DNA of 64,000 bases from assembly GCA_963971405.1 (NCBI GenBank), contig OZ020492.1, forward strand, positions 9,660,151 through 9,724,150, given 5' to 3'. This DNA is from Psococerastis gibbosa (lineage: Eukaryota; Arthropoda; Insecta; Psocodea; Psocidae). Position numbers and translations under genes: made by a program. The notes beneath the pieces are model-generated. The model worked only from the letters and a program-made list of their open reading frames with translations, searched no databases and was not told the origin of the DNA. Positions 22,684 to 34,203 of the stretch are shown one piece after another (position 1 is the stretch's first letter; the number at the start of each line of letters is the position of its first letter).

Positions 22684-23230
22684 GTACGTGAATACCATCA
22701 CCCCTACAGCTGTATCATAATAATTGTAGTATAGTATAGTATACAGTAGGGGAGTTAGTTATAGACCAGCAGGACCCGTACAAAGCAATAACTTATCAGA
22801 AAATAAGTATACATTCACCTTGTATAACCCCCACTGTATAAATTGACTTAGAAAAATTATGGCGAATTAAATTTGTCTCAAATTGTTTACTATAACAGAG
22901 GTGGATGTACTGTACATGTCGCTACTGTACTTCGGAAGAAAAAGGAAACAACTCTAAATCTATCAATTTACAGAAATTGAAGTTGTTTTTATCATGAATT
23001 AGGCTACCTGACGCTTCCCACCAAATAGAAACGACACAACTGCCCTTGCGCGGAATATATACGGTACTACATTAAAACAAATGTTTTTTTTTTTTTTTTA
23101 ATATTTTTGCGTTAATAAGTCCAAATCGACAATTTTTGAGTTGTGTCGTTTTTCTTCCGAAGTAGCGATGGACCTTTTTTTACGTATTAAGATAAGTGCA
23201 CGATGACAATTTCCGAGGATTTGTGAGGAG
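22684..23230. other. AT-rich intergenic stretch
   Basis: Nothing recognised apart from a T run near 23080 and two loosely similar blocks with TTCTTCCGAAGTAGCG or its reverse (about 22920 and 23152), which could form a 240-bp foldback. Confidence 0.3.
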
Positions 23231-23406
23231 CAAGGCCCTAGCCAAGGGGGGGGGGTTCATGGGGTTCAACCCCCCCCCCCCCCGAAATGAAATGGCTTGA
23301 CACTAGATAGAATAGGATTTTGAGAGGAAAAATAAAAACTAATATGTTTATATCCAATGAAATTTCTGAACCCCCCCCCCCTAAAAAAATCCTGGCTACG
23401 CCCTTG
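23231..23406. mobile_element. Short G-run MITE, relative of the 19.8-kb copy
   Basis: Starts CAAGGCCCTAGCCAAGG, ends CCTGGCTACGCCCTTG, and shares the interior 'CTAGATAGAATAGGATTTTG' with the 19776 element. The flanking octamers do not match, so the insertion is older or its ends have changed. Confidence 0.7.
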
Positions 23407-24061
23407 CACACACCGTCATCTACGTCAGCTAATTATCTTATGAAAAGGCCCTCAATGAAACCCAAAACCATGTTGTTACTTCACCAGCACTTTGTAGAAA
23501 GAGAAACTGCCTAACTTGAAAGTGGCTGCCAGGCCAATGTTCTTTACCCATTATTATGGGAAATGGGAAGATAATATGTGAGGCAAACAATGAAGTTATT
23601 AAGTATGGTTTTTAATACAATGAGTATTGTACAGCCACGACACCATAAGACTCGCATTATAATTGTACTTCGTTCTAGCCGCTTCTACATTATGCATGAT
23701 GTTCCTAGGTATGGGATAGCTGACACCAAATTTGTGATAACTGTTGCCCCTCAAAATGACATCTCAAAGTAAAACGTATCCTATGAGAGCAAAACGGACA
23801 CCCTCACTACGAGTTTTTTGTATTCAGTCGAATTTCCCATGAAGTAACGATCGAGCCATAATTTAGAGTATAGAAGAAGGATACGAAGTAATCCTCTACA
23901 TTTTGATGAATAGTATATAGCCGGCGCTAACACAGTAACACAGTCTGACCACAGTTTTTGAAAGCGTGACAAAGCTAGGGTAGATAAAATTTGTATAAGA
24001 AAATTCTTCCGTCCAGCCATCATGCCCCCCCCCCCCCTCCAATCAAAACATCATAAATTCA
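23407..24061. other. Intergenic stretch, no gene recognised
   Basis: Several 64-80-codon ORFs without motifs or splice context; a C run near 24025. Confidence 0.3.
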
Positions 24062-24245
24062 GTTCAGGACATGTAGAGTAGGTGCTACATTTTCTGGCCA
24101 TGCTTCGGAGGGCATGTAAATCAGGCGGTCCCGGGCTTTCCTAGGTAATTGGTAAGAGAGGGCTTTATAGACCTAACTCCACTAGGTTGGCTTAGTAATC
24201 GAACCAAAAAAGTCTTTATTTATTTATTTATTTATTTATTTGTTT
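24062..24245 (+). repeat. SINE family A with TTTA tail
   Basis: A copy lacking most of the tRNA-like region: 'CATGTAGAGTAG' joins directly to 'GTGCTACATTTTCTGGCCAT', then the usual body and 3' end, followed by a (TTTA)n tract at about 24210-24240. The head-to-body jump is a deletion of roughly 60 bp including the B box. Confidence 0.7.
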
Positions 24246-25189
24246 GTTTGTGTAGGTCTGTCTGTCCTCCTCCTCTACGTTTACTATGACTAGAAATCAC
24301 AGCAAAACACCTTTTATATTTCACAAGTTACTCACTCTTACTCTATCTGTACGTGACACTTCTCATAACTAGGGTATCTTTAATATACTGGGGAAACTTT
24401 CAACACTTGGCTACAGTGCCCGAGACTTATTTGGAGATATTAAGGTTTTCCTCTTCTACTTTTAAAACAAGGTGAAAACACAGGGGGCACAGTAAGCAAC
24501 AGAGAAAAATGTTTCTTTATTGCAAATTGCGGTATAAGTTCAAATTAAAACTGCCGATTTGAAAATAGGCGGGAAGTAGACGGATCGATACGGAAACTGC
24601 TCTTGGTTAGCTAAGTATAGGTGACCACTCGTATACACAGAGAGCCTGTGGAGATTGCCCATCGACCAGCCCCCAAGAGAGTTAATAGTTTAGCCTGACG
24701 CCGCTAGACTGCGTTGTTCACATTGCGGCTCAGAAGGAGGTTGAAATGCATCATTACACGGCTAAGCCTCTAATTTCCATATAATCTAACTTTCTTTATG
24801 TTCTTATCACCACCATTTTTAAAGTCTACCTACAGGGTTACATTTCTGTAAGCGAATTGTGATGGGTTACGGATTGTGTTGAATAAGCTGCACGAAGTTT
24901 GTTTCTCGCACACGTGTTGTAGCTATATTTTTATCCCTTAGAATCAGTGTTCCTATTGGTTTACCTCGTACAAGTACCATCGAGGAAATTTTTGGAAGGT
25001 CCAATGTGATTGGACCCTTATAACTACTAAAGTATCAGTATAGAGTATAAAATAATTATAAACATGAGTTATGACTTATGTAGACATGAAGTCTTGATTC
25101 TAGAATGACTTGATAAGAATGATGACAAGTAATTATGTAAATGTCAACTGTCAAGTAAATATAAAATTAAAATCAGGATTCAGACATTT
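24246..25189. other. Intergenic stretch, no gene recognised
   Basis: No repeat family, exon or RNA gene was supported over this 940-bp stretch. Confidence 0.3.
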
Positions 25190-25376
25190 AGTGATGTAGA
25201 GTAGTGACTAGTGGTACAGACTCCGACTTTCCCCACACTTGCTACATTTTCTGGCCATGCCTCGGAGGACATGTAAAGCAGTCGGTCCCACTCCCAGCCC
25301 CCAGGCCTTCCTATAGTTACGTTTAAGAGAGGGCTCGCAGCACTAACTCCGCTAGGTTGGCTTTGTAATAGAACTT
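25190..25376 (+). repeat. SINE family A, B box deleted
   Basis: The head 'GTAGAGTAGTGACTAGTGGT' passes to 'GACTTTCCCCACACTTGCTA' without the GGTTCGAGTCC block, then the normal body ('CTCGGAGGACATGTAAAGCA') and 3' end. Confidence 0.7.
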
Positions 25377-25594
25377 TATCTAGAATTTAACTATTACTTA
25401 TTTTCTGTTAGCATGCCTATCATGCTAAAATTAAAAAAAAAATACAGTTTTCGATCCAACCTTTTTTCGGGGATGCCTCAAAAGGCGACTTAAGTGACTT
25501 GGAATGTGTGATCCGGCGACCTCGCAGGCTTTGAATCTGACAACACTGGTACGAATTATCCCATGCATACAGGATGCAGGTTACGTGATGTTCG

Positions 25595-25900
25595 AAATTT
25601 TCTATTTCGAAAATTCAAAGGATTTACACGTTTTGAGGTCCCAGGACCCAAAAAGTATTATATAATATATTATGTATTTCGGTAACTGAATTTGGGGCCA
25701 AATTATTCGATAGAATTTGGCATGCTTGTTTAACTTATTGTGTTGACAGCGGTTTGGGTGATGAACTGGTTGACCTACCCTATAGGGTTCCTGACAATAC
25801 AGTCCGACACCCATCTGTTTGAAAGAGAGAAAATTGTCTTTATTTTCCAAATGGGCGAATTTTGGGCCTTTCGGCCCACTCTTACAATGACTTTTAATTT
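25595..25900 (-). repeat. Family D fragment plus another repeat
   Basis: 'TCGAAAATTCAAAGGATTTA' and 'CGTTTTGAGGTCCCAGGACC' are the reverse of the family-D 3' end. From about 25820, 'ATGGGCGAATTTTGGGCCTT' with 'TCGGCCCACTC' matches 18350-18385, a separate unclassified interspersed repeat. Confidence 0.55.
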
Positions 25901-25969
25901 ATTACTAAGCCAACTAGTGGATTTAGAGCTTGGCAACGGCCCGAAGAGGTAAGATACCACAATCGCGGG

Positions 25970-26080
25970 TTTGTTGAACCCCGACCTGGCGGAGAATTTT
26001 CCCTTTCCATGGTGAGTCTTGAACCTCGATCTTCTGTTTCTTTCTCCAGCTCTCTACGCTAGGCTTTGAGGTTCGAAATA
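25970..26080 (-). repeat. SINE-like family B, second module
   Basis: 'GAGAATTTTCCCTTTCCATG' and 'GTGAGTCTTGAACCTCGATC' match the module seen at 57.65 kb, where the minus strand reads GGTTCGAGATTCACC (B-box-like). The copy is truncated. Confidence 0.5.
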
Positions 26081-27034
26081 TTTCCTATGATAGCAAGCAG
26101 ATTGGTACCTATATACGAAATTCCTTCGTTTTTGTTATGATAGATAAGCATCCCTACCGGAAGTATAACCAGATGCCAAGTTTGCCGTTTAAAAAGTATT
26201 CTAAGCCCGCTCTACGGTCAAAACCATTCGAATTACAACAATTAAGCAACATTAATATATTAATAAAAACAATAACTATATGAAGTAAAAAAAATGAATA
26301 TTTTAAAGTTTCAAACAAATTGCAATTTTTTTGTTGATTAATAGCAGTTACTGCAATTACTAATATTCAATCGTTCTTAATACCATTTGCGCGATTTGAC
26401 CCGCGAAACTTGTCTCTAACTCTTTTTGTAAGTTGCCAGGCTCATCCGCATTGAAGATTGACCGACTTTACTGGACCACATTCAATCTGTGGGCATTTTT
26501 TTTCCTCTCTGGTTAGGTAGAGCCTAGGCCTACTGCACTTTATCCTAGGGTTAATTATCGAACTGCTGTATCATTCCCATTATTTGTTTTTCTTTTTTGG
26601 AATGGTCGGCCTCAATTTTTTTAATCATATAAGAGACTTGGCAATCAATCAGTATTATATACAGGCTGAAAAATGATTGTCCTTTTTTTTGTAGCCACTT
26701 ATTATTGCAAGACCAACTCTAACAAAGAGTACAGTTTTGTTCTTCTTCTACTTCTTTAGGGCCAGAGGCGGTGGAAGTACTATATTTGGTTGAAGGGAGC
26801 GGACAGGTGCCTATCGTGGCAGAGCAGTAATAAGAGTAAAGTTGATCTGAGCCAACCATGTAGGTACTTAGGTAGCTTTTGACAGAAGCAAAAATTCTAG
26901 TTTCCACACAATAACCACCATTTTAAAGAAAAATTGGACACAATCAATAAATTTGTTGGCATCAAACCCATTCTTTCAGTAAGTAAGTATTAGGCTATAT
27001 TTTTAACCAAATTACTATAAAATAAAATAAATAT
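26081..27034. other. AT-rich intergenic stretch
   Basis: No coding exon, RNA gene or repeated element recognised. Confidence 0.3.
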
Positions 27035-27236
27035 TGACTTTTTTGTTCTATTACTAAGCCAACCTAGCTGAGTTAGGGCTATAAAGCCATCTCTTACATT
27101 CAACTAGGAAGACTCGGGACCGTCTGCTTTACATGCCCTCTGAAGCATGGCCAGAAAATGTAGCAAGTGTGGGACTCGAACCAACAACCTTTCGGATGAA
27201 AGTTGCAGTCTGTACCACTACTCTACATGTCCTGAC
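27035..27236 (-). repeat. SINE family A, full copy
   Basis: Full-length reverse-strand copy with B-box region GGTTCGAGTCCCACACTTGC, 'TGCTTCAGAGGGCATGTAAA' and the 3' end 'TTAGTAATAGAACAAAAAAG'. One of the best preserved copies. Confidence 0.8.
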
Positions 27237-27717
27237 TATACACTTTTTTTATTTATAAAATTGGTCAAGTTGTACTATATTTAACAAGAGGAATAATTTT
27301 ACAGTCGAATAGAAATTATAAGTTTTGAAAATTGGCATTTGGCGCGAAACGTGGAAGCAGACATTGGGAAGATGGATGCTAGTCGCACGGAGTATGAAAT
27401 GTAAACACTAACCTGTCACTAACACAGTAAAAATACACAAGGTCAATAAGACACAGATTTAGAACGTTTTTAGTGGCATATTTTACAATATGTAATGGTT
27501 TCGTGTTGGAAATGGATGTGGATTATAAAAATAAGAAAGGGAAGAGGGTTAAAAGTTTAAATCCGACAGGAATTATAAATTGAAATGGGTGGTTGACTCT
27601 GAAAATCCATTGGAGGCCAAGTGCATTTTTTTCTCCAAGACATTGTCTATAGCTAATCGAGATATTGCTCAGGTACCGTGTGTTAATTTGTTTAATAATT
27701 AGATACCGGTATGTACT

Positions 27718-27886
27718 CACTGGCGGTTTTGAGGGGGGTGGGCTAGACAGTTCACAGGAGCCTTTTGGTATCCTCCTTTTGAAACAATAAAGTGAAAAAT
27801 GTTTGGAAAACCCCAGTATTAAACTAGTTGGGTCTGATCTCTTGTCAATGCCCCCCCCCCTTTTGAAAATTCAAAAACCGCCACTG
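27718..27886. mobile_element. Short G-run hAT-type MITE with perfect TSD TATGTACT
   Basis: A 169-bp element starts CACTGGCGGTTTTGAGGGGG and ends CAAAAACCGCCACTG. It is flanked by TATGTACT at 27710-27717 and 27887-27894. The ends differ from the GGGCGGATCC set, so it is a distinct subfamily mobilised by the same type of enzyme (inference). Confidence 0.85.
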
Positions 27887-28833
27887 TATGTACTAGTGTG
27901 AGGCGTTGATTAAACGTTTTGGTAAAGGTCTAGTTAAGCTACCCCCAATAAAATAACAAAATTTGTACAGGTAGAGGGGTATTTCTTTTGCCTACGATTG
28001 TAAAATTTTTACTAGAAAATGTTACAATTGTCATTTCATTGGACCAAAATGGGCTTGTAAAATTTTTTCCCCTGTTTCGAGTTTACAATTGTAAAATATT
28101 TTATCAACCTCGGGGAGGTTAGTAAAAAATTTACTTTTGTAATTTTTGTTTTTGTTGACGTATTTATCATTGAATTCAACAAGTTGAGGTTATATTTTGA
28201 GATTTGTAGTTTGTACACATTGTATTGTTGTTGTTTTTATTGAGTTTGGAGTTTAATCAAATTAAAGAATGGAGGAAGATATTATAAAAAACGAGCTCCT
28301 CCGGATGAATATCTTTAGAAGAGGCTCTATGTTTAACACGGCAAGGAGGCATTTGGCTCAGATGGCGATGACTTGGTGCTGTTAAATGGACTAGGTCCAA
28401 TTGTCAGCCACATCAGGCAACCGAATTACTTTGAGGAATGGGTGCCGCAAATGAACGATGAAGCGTTTTTTCGTCTAATTCGAATGAAGAGGTCGACGAT
28501 TCATCGGTTTGTCCACTTGGTCAGCAGTAACGTGCCTAGAGATGTGCCTCGGTTTGGTGGAAGGGCGGCAATACCCACTGACAAGAAATGCATAATAACT
28601 CTCAGTTATTTGGGCAGCCAGCAACCCTTTGTCGGAATTGCTGACCGTTACAATGTCTGTGAAGCGACTGCATTTCGAGCAGTGCTGCAAGTCGTGGGTT
28701 GCCTTTCGCGGCTAATTAGGTCCATAATCTTTTAGCCCATGAGAGAAGAGTTTGGAAGGTTGGCCGACGATTTTGAGAAGATAAGCAAGCGTTCAGCAAC
28801 GGCTGGATTTCCAGGTTTGTTATATTTTTTACA

Positions 28834-28950
28834 AGACATGTAGCGTAGTAGTAGTACGGACTCTTGACTTTCACCCGAAAGGTTGTTGGTCCGAGTCCCA
28901 CACTGGCTACATTTTCTGGCCATGCTTCGGAGGGCATGTAAAGCCCTTAT
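28834..28950 (+). repeat. SINE family A, 3'-truncated, in Harbinger intron 1
   Basis: 'GACATGTAGCGTAGTAGTAG' through GGTCCGAGTCCCACACTGGC (one change in the B box) to 'GGAGGGCATGTAAAGCCC', then stops. It inserted into intron 1 of the Harbinger transposase. Confidence 0.75.
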
Positions 28951-29123
28951 TTACACTCAGTGCTTGTTAAAATACAACTACTATGACTACGTACATGTAG
29001 GGAAGCAGGAAAATTCTTCTCATGAAAATACGGTTTCATTATGGTATCGCACTTTATCTCTACTCTCCAGAGCGGTTCTTAATCCATAAAATTAAAACTG
29101 TCTTGACTAATAAGCCTTAAGAG

Positions 29124-29380
29124 ATATCTAGTGTGAACGGAATGAAACACGGGAGTTTCATACGAGTAGTCCATAGAGCGTTGATATCTACTGTAGTTAT
29201 GCCAAACAATATCTAGTGTGAACGGAATGAAACACGGGAGTTTCATACGAGTAGTCCATAGAGCGTTGATATCTTCAGTAGTTATGCCAAACAATATCTA
29301 GTGTGAACGGAATGAAACACGGGAGTTTCATACGAGTAGTCCATAGAGCGTTGATATCTACAGTAGTTATGCCAAACAAT
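29124..29380. repeat. Three tandem 85-bp units in Harbinger intron 1
   Basis: Units begin at 29124, 29209 and 29294 with ATATCTAGTGTGAACGGAAT, each containing 'GAAACACGGGAGTTTCATAC' (a short inverted repeat GAAAC...GTTTC) and ending 'GTAGTTATGCCAAACA'. Units differ at only a few positions. The 85-bp period is not a multiple of three, so the ORFs across it are not coding. Confidence 0.85.
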
Positions 29381-30082
29381 ATTCGCATATTGCACGGCAG
29401 TGCCAATTCTTTTATGGTGTATTTGTGAACGTCTACGACTGTGGCTCATTCCCGTGATGTACTGGTAGAACAATAATACTTGTTGTAACTACTATTATCA
29501 ATTCACTGTTTCGCTACTTGTTACAGGGGTCATTGGGGCTATTGACGGGTGCGACATCCCTTGCCTCATTGAAGACGATATGCAGAAGGACTATTTGAAG
29601 AGGAAAATGTTCACCAGCATTCGTCTTAAAGGGGTCTGCACTGCCGACGCTCTATTAACAGAAATTTCGGTTGGGGCGCCTGTCTGTGTTCACGATGCCA
29701 CAGCTCTGCTGTTTTCAAATGTTAACGAAAACTGTGTCTGCGGTGACATATTGTATCACCTTGTAGGGGATTCAGCCTATGGGTTATGCACATGGTTAAT
29801 AGTCCCCTACAAGGACAACGGCCGCTTGACGTCGGCACTGAAACAATTTAACACGACATTAAGCAGGGCAAGGTATGTACTCAACTTGCATTAATGAACT
29901 CACTTCAATTTACTGACAGGCACGGCACCAAATGGTAGTAACGCCAAGAGTGGTCGTTGGCTAAATAAGAAAATATAAAAAAAAAAACATTCATTAAAGT
30001 AACAGTTCTAGCGACTTTAATTCATTTCCTTGACGCATTGACATGGCAAGTAATGAATGTTCAACCACAAATTATTTATCAA

Positions 30083-30285
30083 GACATGTAGAGTAGTGGT
30101 ACGGATTCTGACTATCACCCGAAAGGTTGTTGGTTCGAGTCCTACACTTACTACATTTCCTGGCCATGCTTCGGAGGACATGTAAAGCAGGCGGTCCCGG
30201 GCCTTCCTAGTTGAGTGTAAGAGGGCTTTATAGCCCTAACTCCGCTAGGTTGGCTTATTAATGGAACAAAAAGTCCTTATTATTA
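30083..30285 (+). repeat. SINE family A in Harbinger intron 2
   Basis: Full copy with 'GTAGAGTAGTGGTACGGATT', B box GGTTCGAGTCC, 'CTTCGGAGGACATGTAAAGC' and a 3' end 'TTATTAATGGAACAAAAAGT'. It inserted into intron 2 of the transposase without touching splice sites. Confidence 0.8.
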
Positions 30286-32111
30286 AATTACCCTTTTTGA
30301 AACTTGCCGAAGCATCAGCCTTTACTACATCACAAGTAAAAATTATATACTTTACGTCCACCATAATGTGAATATTTTATTTGGCAATAACTTTTGGCAG
30401 TGACCTTGAGTAAGTTACCCAAATGGTATAACACCAAGCCAAAGAACGGAAGATATTAGCTTAGCAGCCCAGCTGTCTCCATGGAAAACGTTACTACTGG
30501 CATGATGCTGACCGCAACATCGCAAAACGACATAGATACTGTATACTATAAATCATTGGAAATCGTTCACGAGACCACACGTCTTTTTCTTAATGCACAG
30601 CATTGAACAATAAATTGTGATAGGCATTGTCAGTGACCTATTGTATCGCAAATTGGGATTGATGTTAATTTTGATATTTCAGAGTGAAAATTGAGCATAG
30701 CTTCGGCTTATTACAGGGAAGATGGAGGAGGCTTATGCTAATTAACACGAAGTCAGTAAAAAAGGCTGTTGAGGTTATTGTTGCATGTTGCTTTCTACAC
30801 AACTTTTGCCTTCGTGAAGGAGATGTTTTCCCGACGGGCGTTCCACAAGAAGACAATGACGATAATGATGATGGCGAAAATATTGACAAGCCCAAAGAAG
30901 CCACTGTACAGAAGCGCGACGAAATAAGGGACTTGTTGAGCAGACCTACTTAAGGTTAACTGTCATTGAACAACTTATTTGCTTTTACTTTCATTTCCCA
31001 TTTTGTATGTCATATTGTAATTGTTCATAAATTTGTAATTTTAATTTTGTATCAAATTTATTTCTTGTCATCTTCCACTTTCTTCGTACCATTATCTATC
31101 TGGACACTGCCTACTGGAAGGCAGTGATCTATGAATTTTATAATTACACCTGGTATAGACTAATGTGTTATTACAGATTCCTATTGGCGCTTTATAAAAG
31201 CTGTTGTTCATCTTTAAATATGAAATTATTTTGGAAATGTTAACCACCGCCGGACTCGGAAAGGAAGGATGGGGTATAGGTATTATTTTATTATTAAGTT
31301 GCCACGACTAGCCCTATCTGCAAGGGCTTTAGAAAAACAGTTATAGAAATTGTAGTAACTTACCTAAATAATTGTAGTCCGGGTAAGAAATGCCATCCCT
31401 TATGTCTATAGCCAGGCAGGGGTGCTCCCCTGAGGTAATTTCTGTAATTTTTACATCACCGTTGCAACTCCAACAACTAGCAGTGGACATCGCGATAATT
31501 ATCCACCCTGCGTTTATATTTTATAACTATTTAACTGAACTGAAAAAAATTGAACATTCTGAGTGAATATAAACAAATAACTATATATTATATATATATA
31601 TATATTATATTAGAAGTTCTTTGCAGATAACAAAAAACATGTCTTCTGCATCAGATTTTACTTTTCTCATTTCATTGCACAAAATGTGAGTAAATTGAAA
31701 ACGAGCTCTGATTGGTCAGAAATATTTACTCACATTTTACGATCGTAGGCAAAAGAAATACGCTTTAGGTATCGTTAATTTAGCTTAAGAGAAACCCATT
31801 TCTGAATGAATTAAAGTTCGGCGAAGCATAATTCTATTATTTATTTACTTACAGCTCATTTTATGTCGAATTTTCGCATTGGCAGGTATAGGCACTTATT
31901 GCTTCTGACAACGTTTATGGAAGGAACGTGTCTGAGGCTTGTAAATAAAACAATCCTTGCTTCAAATATAAATTATCTTGCCAATGGGACGTTTATATGC
32001 ATTTTCATCCGACTTATTGAACCCCGGGGTAGCTTAAGTAGCCTTTTATCTACGTTTTTACAAATGAACTAAAATTAACCTTTAATAACAGTCTTTAAAT
32101 GGATAGTACTC

Positions 32112-32540
32112 TTGGTAAAGCTACAGCCACTTTTCAAACTATTTTCACACTCTGCCGATAGACGGGAAGAGCTTAAAAAGTTTGTGGAAGATATTGAAGG
32201 CAATTTCTGGGAAGTAAAATGGCATGTGGGCAGACGCTGGTTGTTTCTCCTTCCCTGTAACGACACATTGATTTCCTACTCGACTGGAAACCAATCACAA
32301 TTTGTTTTTTAACGCAAATTACTGTTATTGCACCAAGAAGATGGTTTATTAGTTATTTATTTACATTTCTCCAGCCCCATAGGCCTACTTCAAATTTCCA
32401 GTACTGCTGAAGAATGTTTGGAAGGTAATCACACCACCATTGACGATGTGAATTACGTAATCACAAATTTAAAGTCGGATTTGTTAAAAAGAGAAACCCG
32501 GGCATTCTGTGGCCATAAAACTAGAACGAAACTAAAAAAA
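32112..32540 (+). pseudogene. hAT transposase remnant (second family)
   Basis: One frame gives LFSHSADRREELKKF, then KWHVGRRWLFLLPCNDTLI, and after an in-frame stop (32310-32312) continues LEGNHTTIDDVNYVITNLKSD. The RW motif preceded by a charged helix, then the 'L.G..TTI.DV...I..LK..L' block, is the pattern of BED/ZNF-type hAT transposases. It is unrelated to the intact copy at 4.9 kb. Ends and zinc finger are missing, so only a decayed fragment is left. Confidence 0.6.
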
Positions 32541-33204
32541 CCTTTCCCATGTTATTATTTAAAAGAAAATCGACGCATAATATATTTAGAAAAAAGTGGT
32601 ATGATTATAGTCCTACAAATTGGCTACATAATGTGTCAATTTCGTCTCTTAAATATTGGCTTGAGCATGACCAGTAGGTTTCATTTAGTAAGACTACAAA
32701 ATCGTAAAATTGTTGTCTCGGACAACTTTTTCCGCTTTAGGCTAACTCAATTTTGGAGATTTTGTATACGCGTACAACCGTCTTCTTCTACCAGACCCAT
32801 GAAATAAATGTGAAAGGGTGGGTTTTAAGTTTTAGCACCTTCTTCCATAATAACATCAGGTAGTTATGAAAGCTCGTATTCCATCGGGCCCTTCAATTGT
32901 TGTTTTTCCGTCTTACTATCCCTCACTGTATATTTTTTGCTTTTCTGCTTAACTATTAAAATTTATTGTTATTACTTAATGCGATTGTTGTTTACAATGT
33001 ATTAATAATTGAGTATTTAATGTGAGTTAACTTGATTGGAGAGCCTTCACCCGTACATGCGCAACTTCATCCGTGTATCAGACGTTCAACTTGCCAAACT
33101 AACTCCTCTCAAAATACGTAATACTGTCTTCTAAACATTAATTATTTGTTAATCAAATTAATAAATTGCGCAAACATTTTTAAGCATTAAAAAAATGTGT
33201 TGTA
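32541..33204. other. AT-rich intergenic stretch
   Basis: No recognisable gene. The frame of the hAT remnant stays open to about 32807 but no further family motif is evident. Confidence 0.3.
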
Positions 33205-33385
33205 ACAGTAAAGGCTTTCACGGCCGGAGTCGAATGAAGAACCAGTAGAATCCTAAACTTCTAAGATACAATCTTTGAAGTCTACGCAGTTCCACTGAAG
33301 ATGTCGACCGCAGATGTTGACGAAACGTTTAGAAGTTCGCTTTCATTTCCATAAGCCCGAATTCTACTGGTCCTTCATAAAAAAT
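33205..33385 (+). repeat. Family K hairpin element (copy 2)
   Basis: Outer arms GAACCAGTAGAATCC (33239) and GAATTCTACTGGTCCTTCAT (33358 on) pair. Inner arms AACTTCTAA and TTAGAAGTT pair. The apex has CTGAAGA (33295-33301), a 6-bp stem GTCGAC/GTTGAC and CGAAACG. It is preceded by 'GGCTTTCACGGCCGGAGTCG', also seen at 63.41 kb. Confidence 0.6.
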
Positions 33386-33399
33386 GTATTACTATATAC

Positions 33400-33640
33400 A
33401 TATCAGGCATTTCGTAGAAACCCATCTTTTTAGTTCCTGGGACTTGTAAATCCGTTGAAATGGAAAAGTTTGACCTTCAGAAAGCTTCCCTTGTCCTTGC
33501 GTATAACTTAGAAATCAATTAGGTAGGTATAAAGTTACGTGTCGTAACTCATCATGGGTACTAACGCACAGAAGCGACTGAAGAGGTCAATTTGATACAT
33601 TCATTAAATTGTTTGTATGCAATTAACCTTTTATAAAGAA
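33400..33640 (+). repeat. Family D and family B fragments
   Basis: 33410-33520 carries the family-D 3' end in shortened form ('GTTCCTGGGACTTGTAAATC', 'CAGAAAGCTTCCC', 'GCGTATAACTTAGAAATCAA'). 33535-33635 carries the family-B end ('GTGTCGTAACTCATCATGGG' to 'TGATACATTCATTAAATTG'). Confidence 0.55.
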
Positions 33641-34203
33641 ACGTTACCAGTTCAGGCTGTATGAAAAGCATGATTGACAATTCACATAGGTCTACTTGGG
33701 TGTACGGTGAATTAAGTAGACATGCTACAGAGGTTTCTTACGAATGGTTTTTTATGAACCTCCTTAAATAGCCCATGGCTTTTCGGACGTTATCGGTATT
33801 CCGCAGGAATGTTTGGCCGCTGAAAATAAGTACCGGCTGTAATGGACAAGCTGAGACAAGCCTACCATTGACACAATCTAACAGGCGTCAGTGAGACTTA
33901 GCCATGGTCAAGTACGAGTTAGATTAGGCATATAATGTACATGTAAATAGGGAGCATCAATGTCCTCGTCAAATCGGTCGTGGAGAACCCCTCTCTGTAA
34001 AAACACGCCATAGAAAGACGCGCCCCCTCTCCCACGAAAAGTTTGTAATTTCGGCCAAAATACGGAAAATTACAGTTATATTGGCTAATTAAAAACTAGA
34101 TTGTTTGACGTCCCCATAAAAAAATTTATTTTTAACTTGCGTACTTTGAATATTACAAAATATGGCAGGGTACTGATGCAGGTTCGAAAATGTGTCGTTT
34201 CAG

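Larger units (their letters stand above)
28269..30953 (+). pseudogene. Harbinger (HARBI1-like) transposase, broken
   Basis: Three exons join in phase: about 28269..28814, 29527..29872 and 30683..30953. The DDE triad is visible: GAIDGCDIP at the start of exon 2, HLVGDSAYGL later in exon 2, and RVKIEHSFGLLQGRW at the exon 2/3 junction. The helix-turn-helix region RLIRMKRSTIHRFV and the segment TLSYLGSQQPFVGIADRYNV are also typical. Two lesions are seen. An in-frame TAG at 28733-28735 sits where the family has a tryptophan before proline. A frame change is needed between the ATG at 28269 (MEEDIIKNELLRMN...) and the main frame, near 28340-28372. Intron 1 holds a SINE and an 85-bp tandem repeat; intron 2 holds a SINE. 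Reading frame and splice sites are otherwise intact, so loss of function is fairly recent. The Myb-like partner protein of such elements was not found. Confidence 0.88.
27934..31788 (+). mobile_element. PIF/Harbinger DNA transposon, about 3.85 kb
   Basis: Subterminal inverted repeats 27979-28005 and 31735-31761 match at 26 of 27 positions (GTATTTCTTTTGCCTACGAT.../reverse). Outside them both ends show TTAAGCTA (27934 and the reverse ending at 31788). This fits either a TTA-type Harbinger target or a TTAA-type duplication; which one cannot be decided. A second TTAAGCTACCCC-like match at about 32030-32041 is an alternative right end. Inside is a three-exon transposase, now broken. Confidence 0.75.

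Noticed and set aside
29109..29380. Possible CRISPR-like array
   Set aside because: Units are contiguous with no unique spacers, and the genome is eukaryotic.
29079..29473. Minus-strand ORFs with repeated YQRSMDYSYETPVFHSV
   Set aside because: Produced by the 85-bp tandem repeat, whose period is not a multiple of three.
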